Shown piece by piece: positions 16,520 to 23,722 of a DNA stretch of 26,039 bases. The position numbers and the translations under genes are program-made. Each line of letters opens with the position of its first letter. Within the stretch, counting starts at the first letter, position 1. The notes under the pieces are model-generated. The model saw only the letters and a program-made list of their open reading frames with translations, had not been told where the DNA came from and searched no databases. This DNA comes from JBDHZU01 sp039812085. Its GTDB lineage: Bacteria; Actinomycetota; Actinomycetes; S36-B12; UBA10799. The stretch is taken from NCBI GenBank assembly GCA_039812085.1, contig JBDHZU010000013.1, positions 1-26,039 on the forward strand, written 5' to 3'.

Positions 16520-17839
16520 GTGATCGACCTCAAGGTTCTGCGCGACGATCCTGAACGCGTTCGGCAATCCCAACGTGCCCGCGGCGAGGACGAATCCCTT
16601 GTGGATGTCGCCGTCGAGGCAGATGCGGATCGCCGGGCCAAGGGGCTGCAGTTTGAGCAGATCCGCGCCGAACAGAAAACGTTGAGCAAGCAGATCGGCC
16701 CGCTCAATGGTGCCGTGAAGAAAGCAACCGACGATAACGAACGACAGCAAGCGCAGGCGCAACTCGATGAGTTGATGAGCTCAGCGAGCCAACTTGCTGA
16801 TCGCGTCAAAGCAGCGGAGGCGCAGGCCCGAGTAGCGGACGAACAAGCCGAAGAAGCTGTTGGTGCTCTATCCAACTTGGTCGACCCAGACGCGCCCATC
16901 GGAGGCGAAGAAGACTTCGTCGAGTTGGAACTGGTCGGGCAGCCGCGTGACTTTGCTGCCGAAGGTTTTGCTGTGCGAGACCACGTTGAGTTGGGCGAAA
17001 TACTCAAGGCGATCGACATCGAACGTGGGGCGAAAGTCTCCGGAAGTCGCTTCTACTACCTCACCGGTGTTGGCGCTCAGTTGGAGTTCGCCCTGTTGGG
17101 GATGGCGATGTCGATGGCATCAGCAAACGGACTGACTCCGGTTATTCCACCCGCTCTGGTCAAACCGTCGGCGATGGAGGGCACCGGGTTCCTGGGCCAA
17201 GCTGCGGAGAATGTGTACCGACTCGAAGCCGACGACATGTACCTCGTGGGAACGGCGGAGGTTCCATTGGCGGCCTTCCACAGCAACGAAGTCGTGGACT
17301 CTGCTGCACTGCCCCTTCGCTACGTCGGCTATTCACCGTGCTTCCGTCGAGAAGCCGGATCGCATGGCAAGGACACTCGTGGCATCTTCCGCGTGCACTG
17401 GTTCGACAAGGTCGAGATGTTCGTTTTCTGCGATCCAGCCGATGCCGTTGCGGAACACCAACGGCTGCTGAGTTGGGAACGAGAGTTCCTGGATGCGTTG
17501 GAAATCCCGTACCGCGTGATCGATGTAGCCGCCGGAGACCTGGGCGCATCTGCGGCTCGCAAGTTTGACTGTGAAGCCTGGATTCCTTCGCAAGAGCGCT
17601 ACCGCGAAGTCACCTCCACCTCCAACTGCGACCAGTTCCAGTCTCGACGTCTGAAGATCCGCTCCAAGATCGATGGGCAGACAGTTCCGGTGGCAACGCT
17701 GAACGGAACCCTGTGCGCGATGACGCGCATCATCATCGCGATCTTGGAGAACCACCAGCAGGCCGACGGCAGCGTCGTTCTCCCAGAAGCGTTACGGCCT
17801 TTCATGGGTGGGATCGACACTCTGCGCCCGACGAGCTGA
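16520..17839 (+). CDS. serS: Seryl-tRNA synthetase
   Basis: A class II aminoacyl-tRNA synthetase of 439 residues that charges tRNA(Ser). The N-terminal ~110 residues form the charged heptad-like coiled-coil arm that grips the tRNA (many E, K, Q, A and R residues in IRAEQKTLSKQIGPLNGAV and after). Motif 2 is at about 275-299 (FRREAGSHGKDTRGIFRVHW) and motif 3 at about 394-405 (LNGTLCAMTRII). TSTSNCDQFQSRRL is typical of SerRS. The GTG start has an AAAGGA ribosome site about 8 nt upstream. The order serS then HAD phosphatase, with pheA nearby, recurs in actinobacteria. Confidence 0.97.
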   Translation: MIDLKVLRDDPERVRQSQRARGEDESLVDVAVEADADRRAKGLQFEQIRAEQKTLSKQIGPLNGAVKKATDDNERQQAQAQLDELMSSASQLADRVKAAEAQARVADEQAEEAVGALSNLVDPDAPIGGEEDFVELELVGQPRDFAAEGFAVRDHVELGEILKAIDIERGAKVSGSRFYYLTGVGAQLEFALLGMAMSMASANGLTPVIPPALVKPSAMEGTGFLGQAAENVYRLEADDMYLVGTAEVPLAAFHSNEVVDSAALPLRYVGYSPCFRREAGSHGKDTRGIFRVHWFDKVEMFVFCDPADAVAEHQRLLSWEREFLDALEIPYRVIDVAAGDLGASAARKFDCEAWIPSQERYREVTSTSNCDQFQSRRLKIRSKIDGQTVPVATLNGTLCAMTRIIIAILENHQQADGSVVLPEALRPFMGGIDTLRPTS

Positions 17840-17852
17840 AGCTGGACCGACC

Positions 17853-18722
17853 GTGGCAAAGCGAATGCTGGCAACGGATCTGGATGGCACCCTGCTCCAG
17901 CCAGATCGGTCAGTCTCACCACGCACCCATGAAGCGCTAGCAGCAGCCCGTGAGGCGGGGCTCGTCATCACGTTGGTGACGGGACGCCCGGCTCGCTGGT
18001 TGGCCCCGGTTGCCGATCAAGTCGGGTGGGACGGTTTAGCGGTCAGCGCCAACGGTGCGGTGTTACTAGATTTAGGTAGCCGGCGAATCGAACACATCAC
18101 GCCAATCTCGGTTGACGATCTGGCGGCCACGATCGACATCATCCGTTCGCACGTGGGCGGGACCGGATTTGCCGTCGAGTACGCCGAGGTTGGTGGTGAA
18201 ATCCCACAGCATCCGCAGTCCCACGATTCTGGTGGCGGACTGCCAGAACACTTCGCCCGCGATCATCACTACATCCCCAAGCTGGCACCGCCTACCGAAG
18301 TCGTCGTCGGAAACATCGAAGAGCTCGTGACCGTCCGACCCGTCGTCAAACTATTGGCGCGCAGTCCGCACGTCCCGCTAGAACAGGTCGACGATGTGTA
18401 CGAACAATTGCGGGAACAGTTGACGGACCTCGTGACGGTGACGCATTCGACCCCGGGTGAACTCTTACTCGAAATTGCCGAACGAGATACCTCGAAAGCA
18501 ACCGGCCTGGCCTGGCTAGCGCAGGCTCACGGGGTGCAGCAACAGGACGTGGTCGCCGTGGGAGATATGCCCAACGATTCTCCGATGCTGCAGTGGGCTG
18601 GACAGGGGTGGGCAGTAGGTAATGCACACCCACAGGTGAAGAAACTGGTCGGTTCTGATTACGTTCTGCCACCAAATACCGAAGATGCCGTCGCGGTGTT
18701 GATCGAGCAGTTGCTCGCCTAG
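17853..18722 (+). CDS. Cof-type HAD-superfamily phosphatase
   Basis: A 289-residue HAD hydrolase of the Cof (C2-cap) group, probably a sugar-phosphate or nucleotide phosphatase. Motif I is DLDGTLL with nucleophile D9 and general acid D11, motif II is LVTGRPARW, the motif III Lys is in VVKLLARSP, and motif IV is VGDMPNDSPML near the C-terminus. The frame is open upstream into serS (to 17808), but GTG at 17853 is preferred: it lies 13 bases after the serS stop and places motif I at residues 9-13, as usual. It is probably cotranscribed with serS. A terminator hairpin follows directly. The substrate is unknown. Confidence 0.9.
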   Translation: MAKRMLATDLDGTLLQPDRSVSPRTHEALAAAREAGLVITLVTGRPARWLAPVADQVGWDGLAVSANGAVLLDLGSRRIEHITPISVDDLAATIDIIRSHVGGTGFAVEYAEVGGEIPQHPQSHDSGGGLPEHFARDHHYIPKLAPPTEVVVGNIEELVTVRPVVKLLARSPHVPLEQVDDVYEQLREQLTDLVTVTHSTPGELLLEIAERDTSKATGLAWLAQAHGVQQQDVVAVGDMPNDSPMLQWAGQGWAVGNAHPQVKKLVGSDYVLPPNTEDAVAVLIEQLLA

Positions 18723-18728
18723 CCTGTG

Positions 18729-18754
18729 GAAAACCCTTGAATCTCAAGGTTTTC
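18729..18754 (+). terminator. Rho-independent-type terminator after the HAD gene
   Basis: The stem pairs gaaaacc with ggttttc and, after a single bulged c, ttga with tcaa, around an atc loop. It starts 6 bases after the HAD stop codon. The T-rich right arm (ttttct) supplies only a short U tract. It probably ends the plus-strand serS transcript. Confidence 0.65.
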
Positions 18755-19169
18755 TGTGAGGGTATTCACGAATTCGGGTGACGCTTGAATCCTCAGTCAC
18801 GGTAACCCTTCGCAGTGGATGTGACTCAGGACACAAGATCAGAGACTTGTTAAGGGGTCCACAGGTTCGGGACTGCAATTTGTCCGTTTTGTTCTTGTTA
18901 GGTTCGTACGCGTTGCTCGTTCAAGCAGCTTTGTGAACCAGTCAAAGCGCGAGCAGCACGCTGCACCTTCTGGTGTGTGTCCGGCACTTCCCCTTCGTGC
19001 GTCGGTGATACCCCGAAGGCTGCAGGCCCCGCTTTCGGTGGGGCGATCAGCGCGTGGCTGAGTAATCCCAGCTTGTCTGAGGATCTGCTTTGCCGTGGGC
19101 GTTGATCCACGGGGGCTTGCTTAGTCCAACGTGCTGCAGAGGCGTTTGAGACAGGAGTTGTTTGACCGA
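18755..19169 (+). ncRNA. Long structured 5' leader of the NlpC/P60 gene (possible cis-regulatory RNA)
   Basis: A 415-bp gap with no credible gene. It holds a series of potential hairpins on the plus strand: gcac/gtgc near 18983-18999; a 7-bp GC-rich stem gccccgc/gtggggc (one G:U) near 19027-19045; and ccgtgg/ccacgg near 19092-19111. It ends in an AGGAG ribosome site (19153-19157) 12 nt before ATG 19170. Further upstream are cagtcacggtaaccc (about 18795-18809), with two GTNAC-like half sites, and a TAGGTT hexamer near 18899. Actinobacterial NlpC/P60 and Rpf genes often carry a ydaO (c-di-AMP) riboswitch, but I could not match the ydaO core here. Identity as a regulatory RNA is inference from length, structure and context. 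Confidence 0.35.
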
Positions 19170-19754
19170 ATGCGCGTTCCTTCGCGTCGCCACTGTGCGG
19201 CCCTAGCAACCACCGCAGCCATTGCAGTATCCGTTCCCCTCATCGCTGATGCTGGCCCTACATCGGCAACAGCAAACGCGGCACAAGCAGTCACCGTGGC
19301 AGCCGCCGCCCCCACCCCTCGTGCAGCAAAGCCCACCAAGGCTTTGAGTGCCGCTCAGATCCGCCATCAGAAGGCCGTGCAGATGCGCGCCAAGCTGGTG
19401 GCCTTTGCCAAGAAGAAGATGCGCACCGGGCAGTACGCCTACGGCGCTTACAGCGACAACTACTTTGATTGCTCTGGTTTCACCAAGCTGATCTACTGGC
19501 GCGTTGCCAAGATCAAGCTGCCGCACTACTCGGTCTCTCAGTGGAACCGCACCAAGAAGGTGTCGAAGAAGAACTTGCTCCCCGGCGACCTGTTGTTCTG
19601 GGGTCCGGGTGGAACTCAGCACGTCTCGATGTACATCGGCCACGGCAAGATGATCGGCGCGAACAACCCACGCCGCGATGTCGTGATCGAAAGCATCAAC
19701 AATTCGTACTGGCGTCCGCGTTACGCCGGAGCCGGCCGCCTGATCCAGGGCTAG
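19170..19754 (+). CDS. Secreted NlpC/P60 peptidoglycan endopeptidase
   Basis: A 194-residue exported protein. Basic residues (RVPSRRH) then a hydrophobic run (ALATTAAIAVSVPLIA) form a signal peptide, probably cut in the Ala-rich stretch around residues 36-40. An Ala/Pro/Lys linker leads to an NlpC/P60 domain (about 70-194) that would cleave peptide stems of peptidoglycan. Cys101 (FDCSGF) and His151 (QHVSMYIG) are the expected catalytic pair. The third catalytic position, usually His, Glu or Asn in MIxAP, aligns with Gly163 in MIGANNP; Asn165 is close by. ATG 19170 is preferred over the upstream open frame because AGGAG lies 12 nt before it and it begins the signal peptide. There is no LysM, SH3 or coiled-coil domain, so it is a minimal enzyme. 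A long leader precedes it and a strong terminator follows. Confidence 0.92.
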   Translation: MRVPSRRHCAALATTAAIAVSVPLIADAGPTSATANAAQAVTVAAAAPTPRAAKPTKALSAAQIRHQKAVQMRAKLVAFAKKKMRTGQYAYGAYSDNYFDCSGFTKLIYWRVAKIKLPHYSVSQWNRTKKVSKKNLLPGDLLFWGPGGTQHVSMYIGHGKMIGANNPRRDVVIESINNSYWRPRYAGAGRLIQG

Positions 19755-19766
19755 CCCTACCATCGT

Positions 19767-19800
19767 TGAAGCCCCCGACCTCTTATGGTCGGGGGCTTCA
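19767..19800. terminator. Strong bidirectional terminator
   Basis: A perfect 14-bp stem (tgaagcccccgacc paired with its complement) around a tcttat loop lies between the converging NlpC/P60 gene (stop at 19754) and pheA (stop at 19812). It can serve both strands. On the plus strand cgtttgt follows; on the minus strand caacgatgg follows, so the U tract is poor on both sides. Confidence 0.85.
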
Positions 19801-19811
19801 CGTTTGTCTGA

Positions 19812-20759
19812 TCAGACGTTTCTGATTGCTGCTAGCCAATCGGCCGCGAGCTGGAAGTCGTCATCGCTGGTTCCGGAACGGACCGTTGGTTGCTTACCGT
19901 CATGCCGTGGGTAAGAGCCAAGGAATCGCACTTCCGAACACACTCGGCGTAGGCCAGTCAACGCTTCTCCAACTCGAGCGTCATTGACATGACCCTCGCA
20001 GTCAACGGAGAAGTAGTAGTCGCCGAGTTGCCGACGGGTAGGGCGAGACTCGATCCGAGTCAGGTTGACTCCACGAACCGCGAACTCGGTCAAAATCTCC
20101 AACAACGCACCCGGATGATCCTGGCGCATGAACAACACCAACGTGGTCTTATCTGCACCGGTTGCCTCTGGTGGAACCGTCGGTTGACTGACTCGAACGA
20201 ATCGGGTGATCGCATCCGGGTTGTCGCCTATTCCATCGGCCAATACTTCCAAGCCGTAATGCTCAGCCGCGATGGCTGGACAGATCGCGGCATCGAAACC
20301 TGGATCAGGGGTATTGCCGAGTTCCTCAGCGGAACGAGCCGTCGAAGAGGTGGGGACGAAAGTGACAGACGGCAAATTGTCTGCCACCCACTGGGCGCAT
20401 TGGGCATAGGCAATCGGAATCGTGCTCACCCGAGTGATGTCCGACAACGCAGTGCCCGGCCGGGCCACAAGCGCGAACTTCACCGGGACGACATCCTCGG
20501 CAACGATCATCAGCGGTTGCTCACCACGTGACAACGCATCGATCGTCATCGTCACCGGGCCTTCCAGGGAGTTCTCAATCGGAACGACCCCAGACCCGAC
20601 CGATCCGTCTCGCACAGCTGACAACACATCATCGACGGCGGGCTTGGGAATCCCCACAATCTGTTCGCCCGCAGTGAGTTGATTGAGGGCCACCTCGGTA
20701 AACGTTCCCGCTGGCCCCAGATAGGCAACAGACGTTTGGCCGGGCGCAGCGCTAGTCAC
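19812..20759 (-). CDS. pheA: Prephenate dehydratase
   Basis: Converts prephenate to phenylpyruvate in phenylalanine synthesis. The protein has 315 residues: a catalytic PDT domain (SVAYLGPAGTFTEVALNQL at the start, PIENSLEGPVTMTIDAL, then the threonine-containing motif AITRFVRVS) and a C-terminal ACT regulatory domain with GALLEIL and ESRPTR, the phenylalanine-binding motifs for feedback inhibition. The frame opens at ATG 20777, but that codon is immediately followed by AAAGGAG, which is the ribosome site for GTG 20759 five bases later, so I start there. Its 5' neighbour on the same strand is the DUF4446 gene, 54 bases upstream. Confidence 0.95.
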   Translation of the reverse strand: MTSAAPGQTSVAYLGPAGTFTEVALNQLTAGEQIVGIPKPAVDDVLSAVRDGSVGSGVVPIENSLEGPVTMTIDALSRGEQPLMIVAEDVVPVKFALVARPGTALSDITRVSTIPIAYAQCAQWVADNLPSVTFVPTSSTARSAEELGNTPDPGFDAAICPAIAAEHYGLEVLADGIGDNPDAITRFVRVSQPTVPPEATGADKTTLVLFMRQDHPGALLEILTEFAVRGVNLTRIESRPTRRQLGDYYFSVDCEGHVNDARVGEALTGLRRVCSEVRFLGSYPRHDGKQPTVRSGTSDDDFQLAADWLAAIRNV

Positions 20760-20813
20760 GAGAACTCCTTTGTTCATGCGGCGAGTATCGCCACAGACAT
20801 TCCACGGTAGCGG

Positions 20814-21287
20814 CTAGTTCGATGTAGCCGCCAATGCGTAACCGATGGCCTGCTTCTCTTCCGGGGTCAAAGCATCCTGTGAATCGGGATTGACGCCCTT
20901 GGCAATCAACTGGGTTTCCGACCGTCCACGCAAAGAAGTCAGAACGATCCCTTCGCCGGTGTCATCCAACAGAGCAACGCTGAACGACAACCGCCCGGCC
21001 AAGTCACGGAAGGCGTCGTAACGAACCACGGCGACATGCCGCAGGGTGCGAGCAACGTCATCACGGGTGGACTGCACGAGCAGGGCGAGTTCATCCACAG
21101 TTCGGGTCGAGGCATCAACCTGAGCAATCCGGTCGAGCAGCGTGTCCACCACATCAGAGTCGGCCCGCGCGATCCGCCGATAATCGCGGTTGGCGTCTCG
21201 GGCCACTCGCAGTGCCATCACCGCAATGACGCTGGCAACGATTGCCACTACGACGGCAATCACAGCGATCACAGTGGCGGAATTCAT
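20814..21287 (-). CDS. DUF4446 family membrane-anchored protein
   Basis: A 157-residue protein with one N-terminal membrane helix (VIAVIAVVVAIVASVIAVMAL), a helical charged middle region likely to form a coiled coil (about 30-90), and the DUF4446 hallmark RYDAFRDLAGRLSFSVALLDDTGEGIVLTSLRGR near residues 90-125. The family is widespread in Gram-positive bacteria, in actinobacteria often beside pheA or serS (Rv3835 is, from memory, a similar case). No biochemical function is known to me. The ATG is preceded, after 6 bases, by TAGAGT, with no ribosome site, so a leaderless mRNA is likely. pheA follows on the same strand and probably shares the transcript. Confidence 0.88.
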   Translation of the reverse strand: MNSATVIAVIAVVVAIVASVIAVMALRVARDANRDYRRIARADSDVVDTLLDRIAQVDASTRTVDELALLVQSTRDDVARTLRHVAVVRYDAFRDLAGRLSFSVALLDDTGEGIVLTSLRGRSETQLIAKGVNPDSQDALTPEEKQAIGYALAATSN

Positions 21288-21293
21288 CCGCTC

Positions 21294-21299
21294 ACTCTA
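21294..21299 (-). promoter_or_regulatory. -10-like element for a leaderless DUF4446 transcript
   Basis: On the minus strand TAGAGT (TANNNT) ends 6 nt before ATG 21287, and no Shine-Dalgarno sequence intervenes. No convincing -35 was found. This is the same arrangement as at the carboxylase operon. Confidence 0.5.
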
Positions 21300-21370
21300 C
21301 GTTTGCCGATCGCCTTGGCGGGGCATCACACAGATATGGGAGGCGACGGGGGTGCTTCTCGCTAGACGGT

Positions 21371-21393
21371 GAGCGTTGTCATTGGCAACGCTC
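21371..21393. terminator. 8-bp hairpin in the gap between the GDPD and DUF4446 genes
   Basis: A perfect stem gagcgttg/caacgctc encloses a 7-nt loop. It lies about 220 bp past the stop of the minus-strand GDPD gene and 84 bp before the DUF4446 start. Neither strand has a U tract. It may help end the GDPD transcript; this is uncertain. Confidence 0.35.
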
Positions 21394-21410
21394 TTCGTCA
21401 TGTCTGAATG

Positions 21411-21541
21411 GTCGGGCGCCCAACGGCGCGCTTACCCAATGTCGTTGCACAGCACCACACCCCGGTAGCTGTAACAACACGGCCGTCGCGCGCCCAACGG
21501 CGCGCTTACCCAATGTCGTTGCACAGCACCACACCCCGGTA
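21411..21541. repeat. 57-bp direct duplication with internal GC-rich hairpin
   Basis: Positions 21411-21467 and 21485-21541 are identical apart from one base (g at 21415, c at 21489), separated by a 17-bp spacer, so the period is 74 bp. Each copy starts with a hairpin: in the second copy gcgcgcc, caac loop, ggcgcgc is a perfect 7-bp stem; in the first copy the single change breaks one pair. On the minus strand caacg and cgttg within the unit can also pair. There is no coding potential. It could be a REP-like element, a duplicated small-RNA or terminator module, or a protein-binding site. Confidence 0.85.
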
Positions 21542-21613
21542 TACATTCAGCGCATCCGGTCGCCACTGCATCCCCCGTCGGTGGCGCCCGGATCTTTCAT
21601 TTCTCCTCGCGCT

Positions 21614-22417
21614 TTAGCTGAGGTACGCGGTCCGGGCAGCGATCACATCCAGCGGCCGGTTCGTGATGATGGCGTCCACCCCAAGTTGCAGACACAGTTC
21701 GATGTCAGCCGGGGCATTCACCGTCCACACGTGAACTCCGGCTCCGGCTGATTTCCACGCCTTCACGTACTCCGGGTACTTCCGGATGATGTCGATACTG
21801 GGACCTGCGATCCGAGCACCTGCCGGTAGGTAGCCACTACGAGCGCGCACCGGCACCCGATCCATCAACAACACCGTCGGAACGCTGGGCTCAATCTCGC
21901 GAACTCGGCGCACCGCCGTTTCCGAGAAAGACATCACCCGCACTCGTGGCCGACCTGGCACTCGACGAGTCAGGTCCGCTTTGACGAGTTCGTCCAGCAA
22001 CCGTCGTTCCACCAGTCCGCCATAACGAACCGGGTGTTTAGTCTCGATAGACAAATCGATCGGACGATCAGCCTCGAGCACCAAGGCGATCAACTCATCC
22101 AGCCGAAGCAGTCCATGCAAGGACTGGTCGACCTCAGCCGGATCGTCTGATTGCACGCCCTGCTTCCACGAGCCATAGTCTTGACCAGCGAGTTCGGCAT
22201 ACGTCTTTGCCGACACAACCCCTCGGCCATCGCTGGTGCGATCAATTCGACGGTCGTGGACGCACACCAGAATGCCGTCGGCAGTAAGTCGAACGTCGCA
22301 CTCCAACGCATCCGCGCCTTCCGCGATTGCTTGTTGATACGCAGCCAAGGTGTGCTCGGCACGCGAGTCCGAGGAACCGCGATGGGCGACCACCAACGGA
22401 TAGACCTGATCAGTCAT
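21614..22417 (-). CDS. Glycerophosphodiester phosphodiesterase family protein
   Basis: A GDPD-family TIM barrel of 267 residues that hydrolyses glycerophosphodiesters to glycerol-3-phosphate and an alcohol. Catalytic motifs are VAHRGSS near residue 10, the metal-binding ECDVRLTADGILVCVHD (about 40-56), DLSIETKHP, and the C-terminal VHVWTVNAPADIELCLQLG with VDAIITNRP. No signal peptide is seen, so it should act in the cytoplasm. The frame is open to 22591 inside the dehydrogenase gene; ATG 22417 is chosen because the barrel starts ten residues later and the start overlaps the upstream stop by 8 bases, with CGGGAAG ahead of it. It is the last gene of the cluster starting with the surface proteins. 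The EHT in place of the family's usual ENT is a small deviation. Confidence 0.91.
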   Translation of the reverse strand: MTDQVYPLVVAHRGSSDSRAEHTLAAYQQAIAEGADALECDVRLTADGILVCVHDRRIDRTSDGRGVVSAKTYAELAGQDYGSWKQGVQSDDPAEVDQSLHGLLRLDELIALVLEADRPIDLSIETKHPVRYGGLVERRLLDELVKADLTRRVPGRPRVRVMSFSETAVRRVREIEPSVPTVLLMDRVPVRARSGYLPAGARIAGPSIDIIRKYPEYVKAWKSAGAGVHVWTVNAPADIELCLQLGVDAIITNRPLDVIAARTAYLS

Positions 22418-23720
22418 TGGTGTCTTCCCGCTCAGAGAACAGCACACCACGATTGAACAGTCCGGCCGGATCGAGTGCAGCTTTGATGGCTCGCATCGCC
22501 GCAATTTCTTCTGGTGTTCGAGACAACGACAAGTAGTTGACCTTTGCGGTACCAATTCCATGCTCGGCAGACACCGCGCCACCGCATTCACTGACGAGGC
22601 GCAAGATCACCTCGGTGGGATGGTCGTCATCAGCAGCGGGTCCAGCTAGTGCCACATGCAGATTTCCGTCAGCGAGGTGACCGAATACCTGCCATGCCTG
22701 CACTGAGGAGAGTTCAGCCATCGCTTCGGTCAACTTCGTCACCAAAGAGTCGAGTTGATCAGTGGGAACGCTGATGTCTAGCTTCTGCGCAGCAGACATC
22801 GAGTCCCCCAGCCAGCCAGCGACTTCGGGCAGCGCCTCACGGTAGGTCCAAAATCGATCCGCTGTGGTTTGGTCAACGGCGATGACCGCATCGCTATCGG
22901 CGGGCAGATCTATCTGGTCAGACTCGACATCGATCAACACCACCCACGGCCATTGCTGTTCTAACGGCCACGGCAATTCGCGGTGCTGGCATACCAATTG
23001 CAGTCCCACCTGATCGCACAACTCGGCCGCGAGCAGCCGGGAACGGGAGCTTGCTTGCCGGACTAACTGTTGAGCATGGGGAATGTCTCGCGCCCCAACC
23101 AGTGCAAGTGTCGAATCCTGCGGTGGACGATGCAGTTGCACGGCGACGGCAGTGATCACCCCAAGCGTTCCTTCGGAACCAGTGAACAACGCAGCGAGGT
23201 CGTAGCCGGTGTTGTCCTTGCGCAGACCAGTCAGATGGGACACCACTGATCCGTCTGCCAGCACTGCTTCAATCCCCACCACTTGCTGGCGGGTCATTCC
23301 ATACGCACATACGCGAATGCCTCCCGCATTGGTGGCAACCGATCCGCCAACAGTCGCTGAATCACGAGACGCCATATCCACGCCATAGATCCAGCCACTG
23401 GCCCGTGCATGCGCTTGTAGTTCTCCCATGGTGGTTCCCGCGCCCACCACAACGATCCCGTCTGGGCTTATCGGATCAAGTCGGGTGAGCTTGGTGGTAT
23501 TCACCAGCACCGGTAGCTGTCCGGCAGCGGGAATCGTTCCACCGACGAGTGACGTATTGCCACCCTGCAGGTGCATGGGAGTTCCCGACTGACGGCACCG
23601 ATCAACTAGTTCCTTAACGTCATCAGTTGACCGCGGATGTTCGACTCGGCAGGCGCGCCCGTGGAACCGTCCTGTCCAGTCAGAGACAGCGATACCACGA
23701 TCGGACTCAAGCTCAGCCAT
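22410..23720 (-). CDS. FAD-linked 2-hydroxyacid dehydrogenase (GlcD/D-lactate dehydrogenase family)
   Basis: A flavoprotein of 436 residues with an N-terminal PCMH-type FAD-binding domain (HLQGGNTSLVGGTIPA, SRDSATVGGSVATNAGGIRVCAYG, FTGSEGTLGVITAV) and a C-terminal FAD-oxidase domain with the metal/substrate motifs HLADGNLHV and AEHGIGTAK, ending in LDPAGLFNRGVLF. The family oxidises D-2-hydroxyacids (glycolate, D-lactate, D-2-hydroxyglutarate) and passes electrons to quinone, cytochrome or ETF. No partner iron-sulfur subunit (GlcF) is present in the window. The ATG starts 2 bases after the stop of the membrane-anchored surface protein gene, and its own stop overlaps the GDPD start, so the three are almost certainly one transcript. 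The exact substrate is unknown. Confidence 0.9.
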   Translation of the reverse strand: MAELESDRGIAVSDWTGRFHGRACRVEHPRSTDDVKELVDRCRQSGTPMHLQGGNTSLVGGTIPAAGQLPVLVNTTKLTRLDPISPDGIVVVGAGTTMGELQAHARASGWIYGVDMASRDSATVGGSVATNAGGIRVCAYGMTRQQVVGIEAVLADGSVVSHLTGLRKDNTGYDLAALFTGSEGTLGVITAVAVQLHRPPQDSTLALVGARDIPHAQQLVRQASSRSRLLAAELCDQVGLQLVCQHRELPWPLEQQWPWVVLIDVESDQIDLPADSDAVIAVDQTTADRFWTYREALPEVAGWLGDSMSAAQKLDISVPTDQLDSLVTKLTEAMAELSSVQAWQVFGHLADGNLHVALAGPAADDDHPTEVILRLVSECGGAVSAEHGIGTAKVNYLSLSRTPEEIAAMRAIKAALDPAGLFNRGVLFSEREDTND

Positions 23721-23722
23721 AG

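Noticed and set aside
18795..18809. MtrA-like binding site (cagtcacggtaaccc) ahead of the cell-wall hydrolase
   Set aside because: Two GTNAC-like half sites are visible, but the motif is short and I cannot judge its significance without a matrix scan, so it is not listed as a feature.
18755..19130. ydaO (c-di-AMP) riboswitch upstream of the NlpC/P60 gene
   Set aside because: The context is right, but I could not find the conserved GAGG-ACC / GGGGU-AAUC core or the 3' CCCGACAGCUAACC segment by eye. Kept only as an unassigned structured leader.
18898..19209. Minus-strand open frame of 103 codons opposite the NlpC/P60 leader
   Set aside because: No recognisable features, no ribosome site, and it runs into the opposite strand of the signal-peptide region.
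19806..19817. Perfect 12-bp palindrome gtctgatcagac over the pheA stop codon
   Set aside because: No loop and no matching second site; most likely coincidence next to the true terminator stem at 19767-19800.
21411..21541. CRISPR array
   Set aside because: Only two copies, the unit is 57 bp with a 17-bp spacer, and no cas gene is present.
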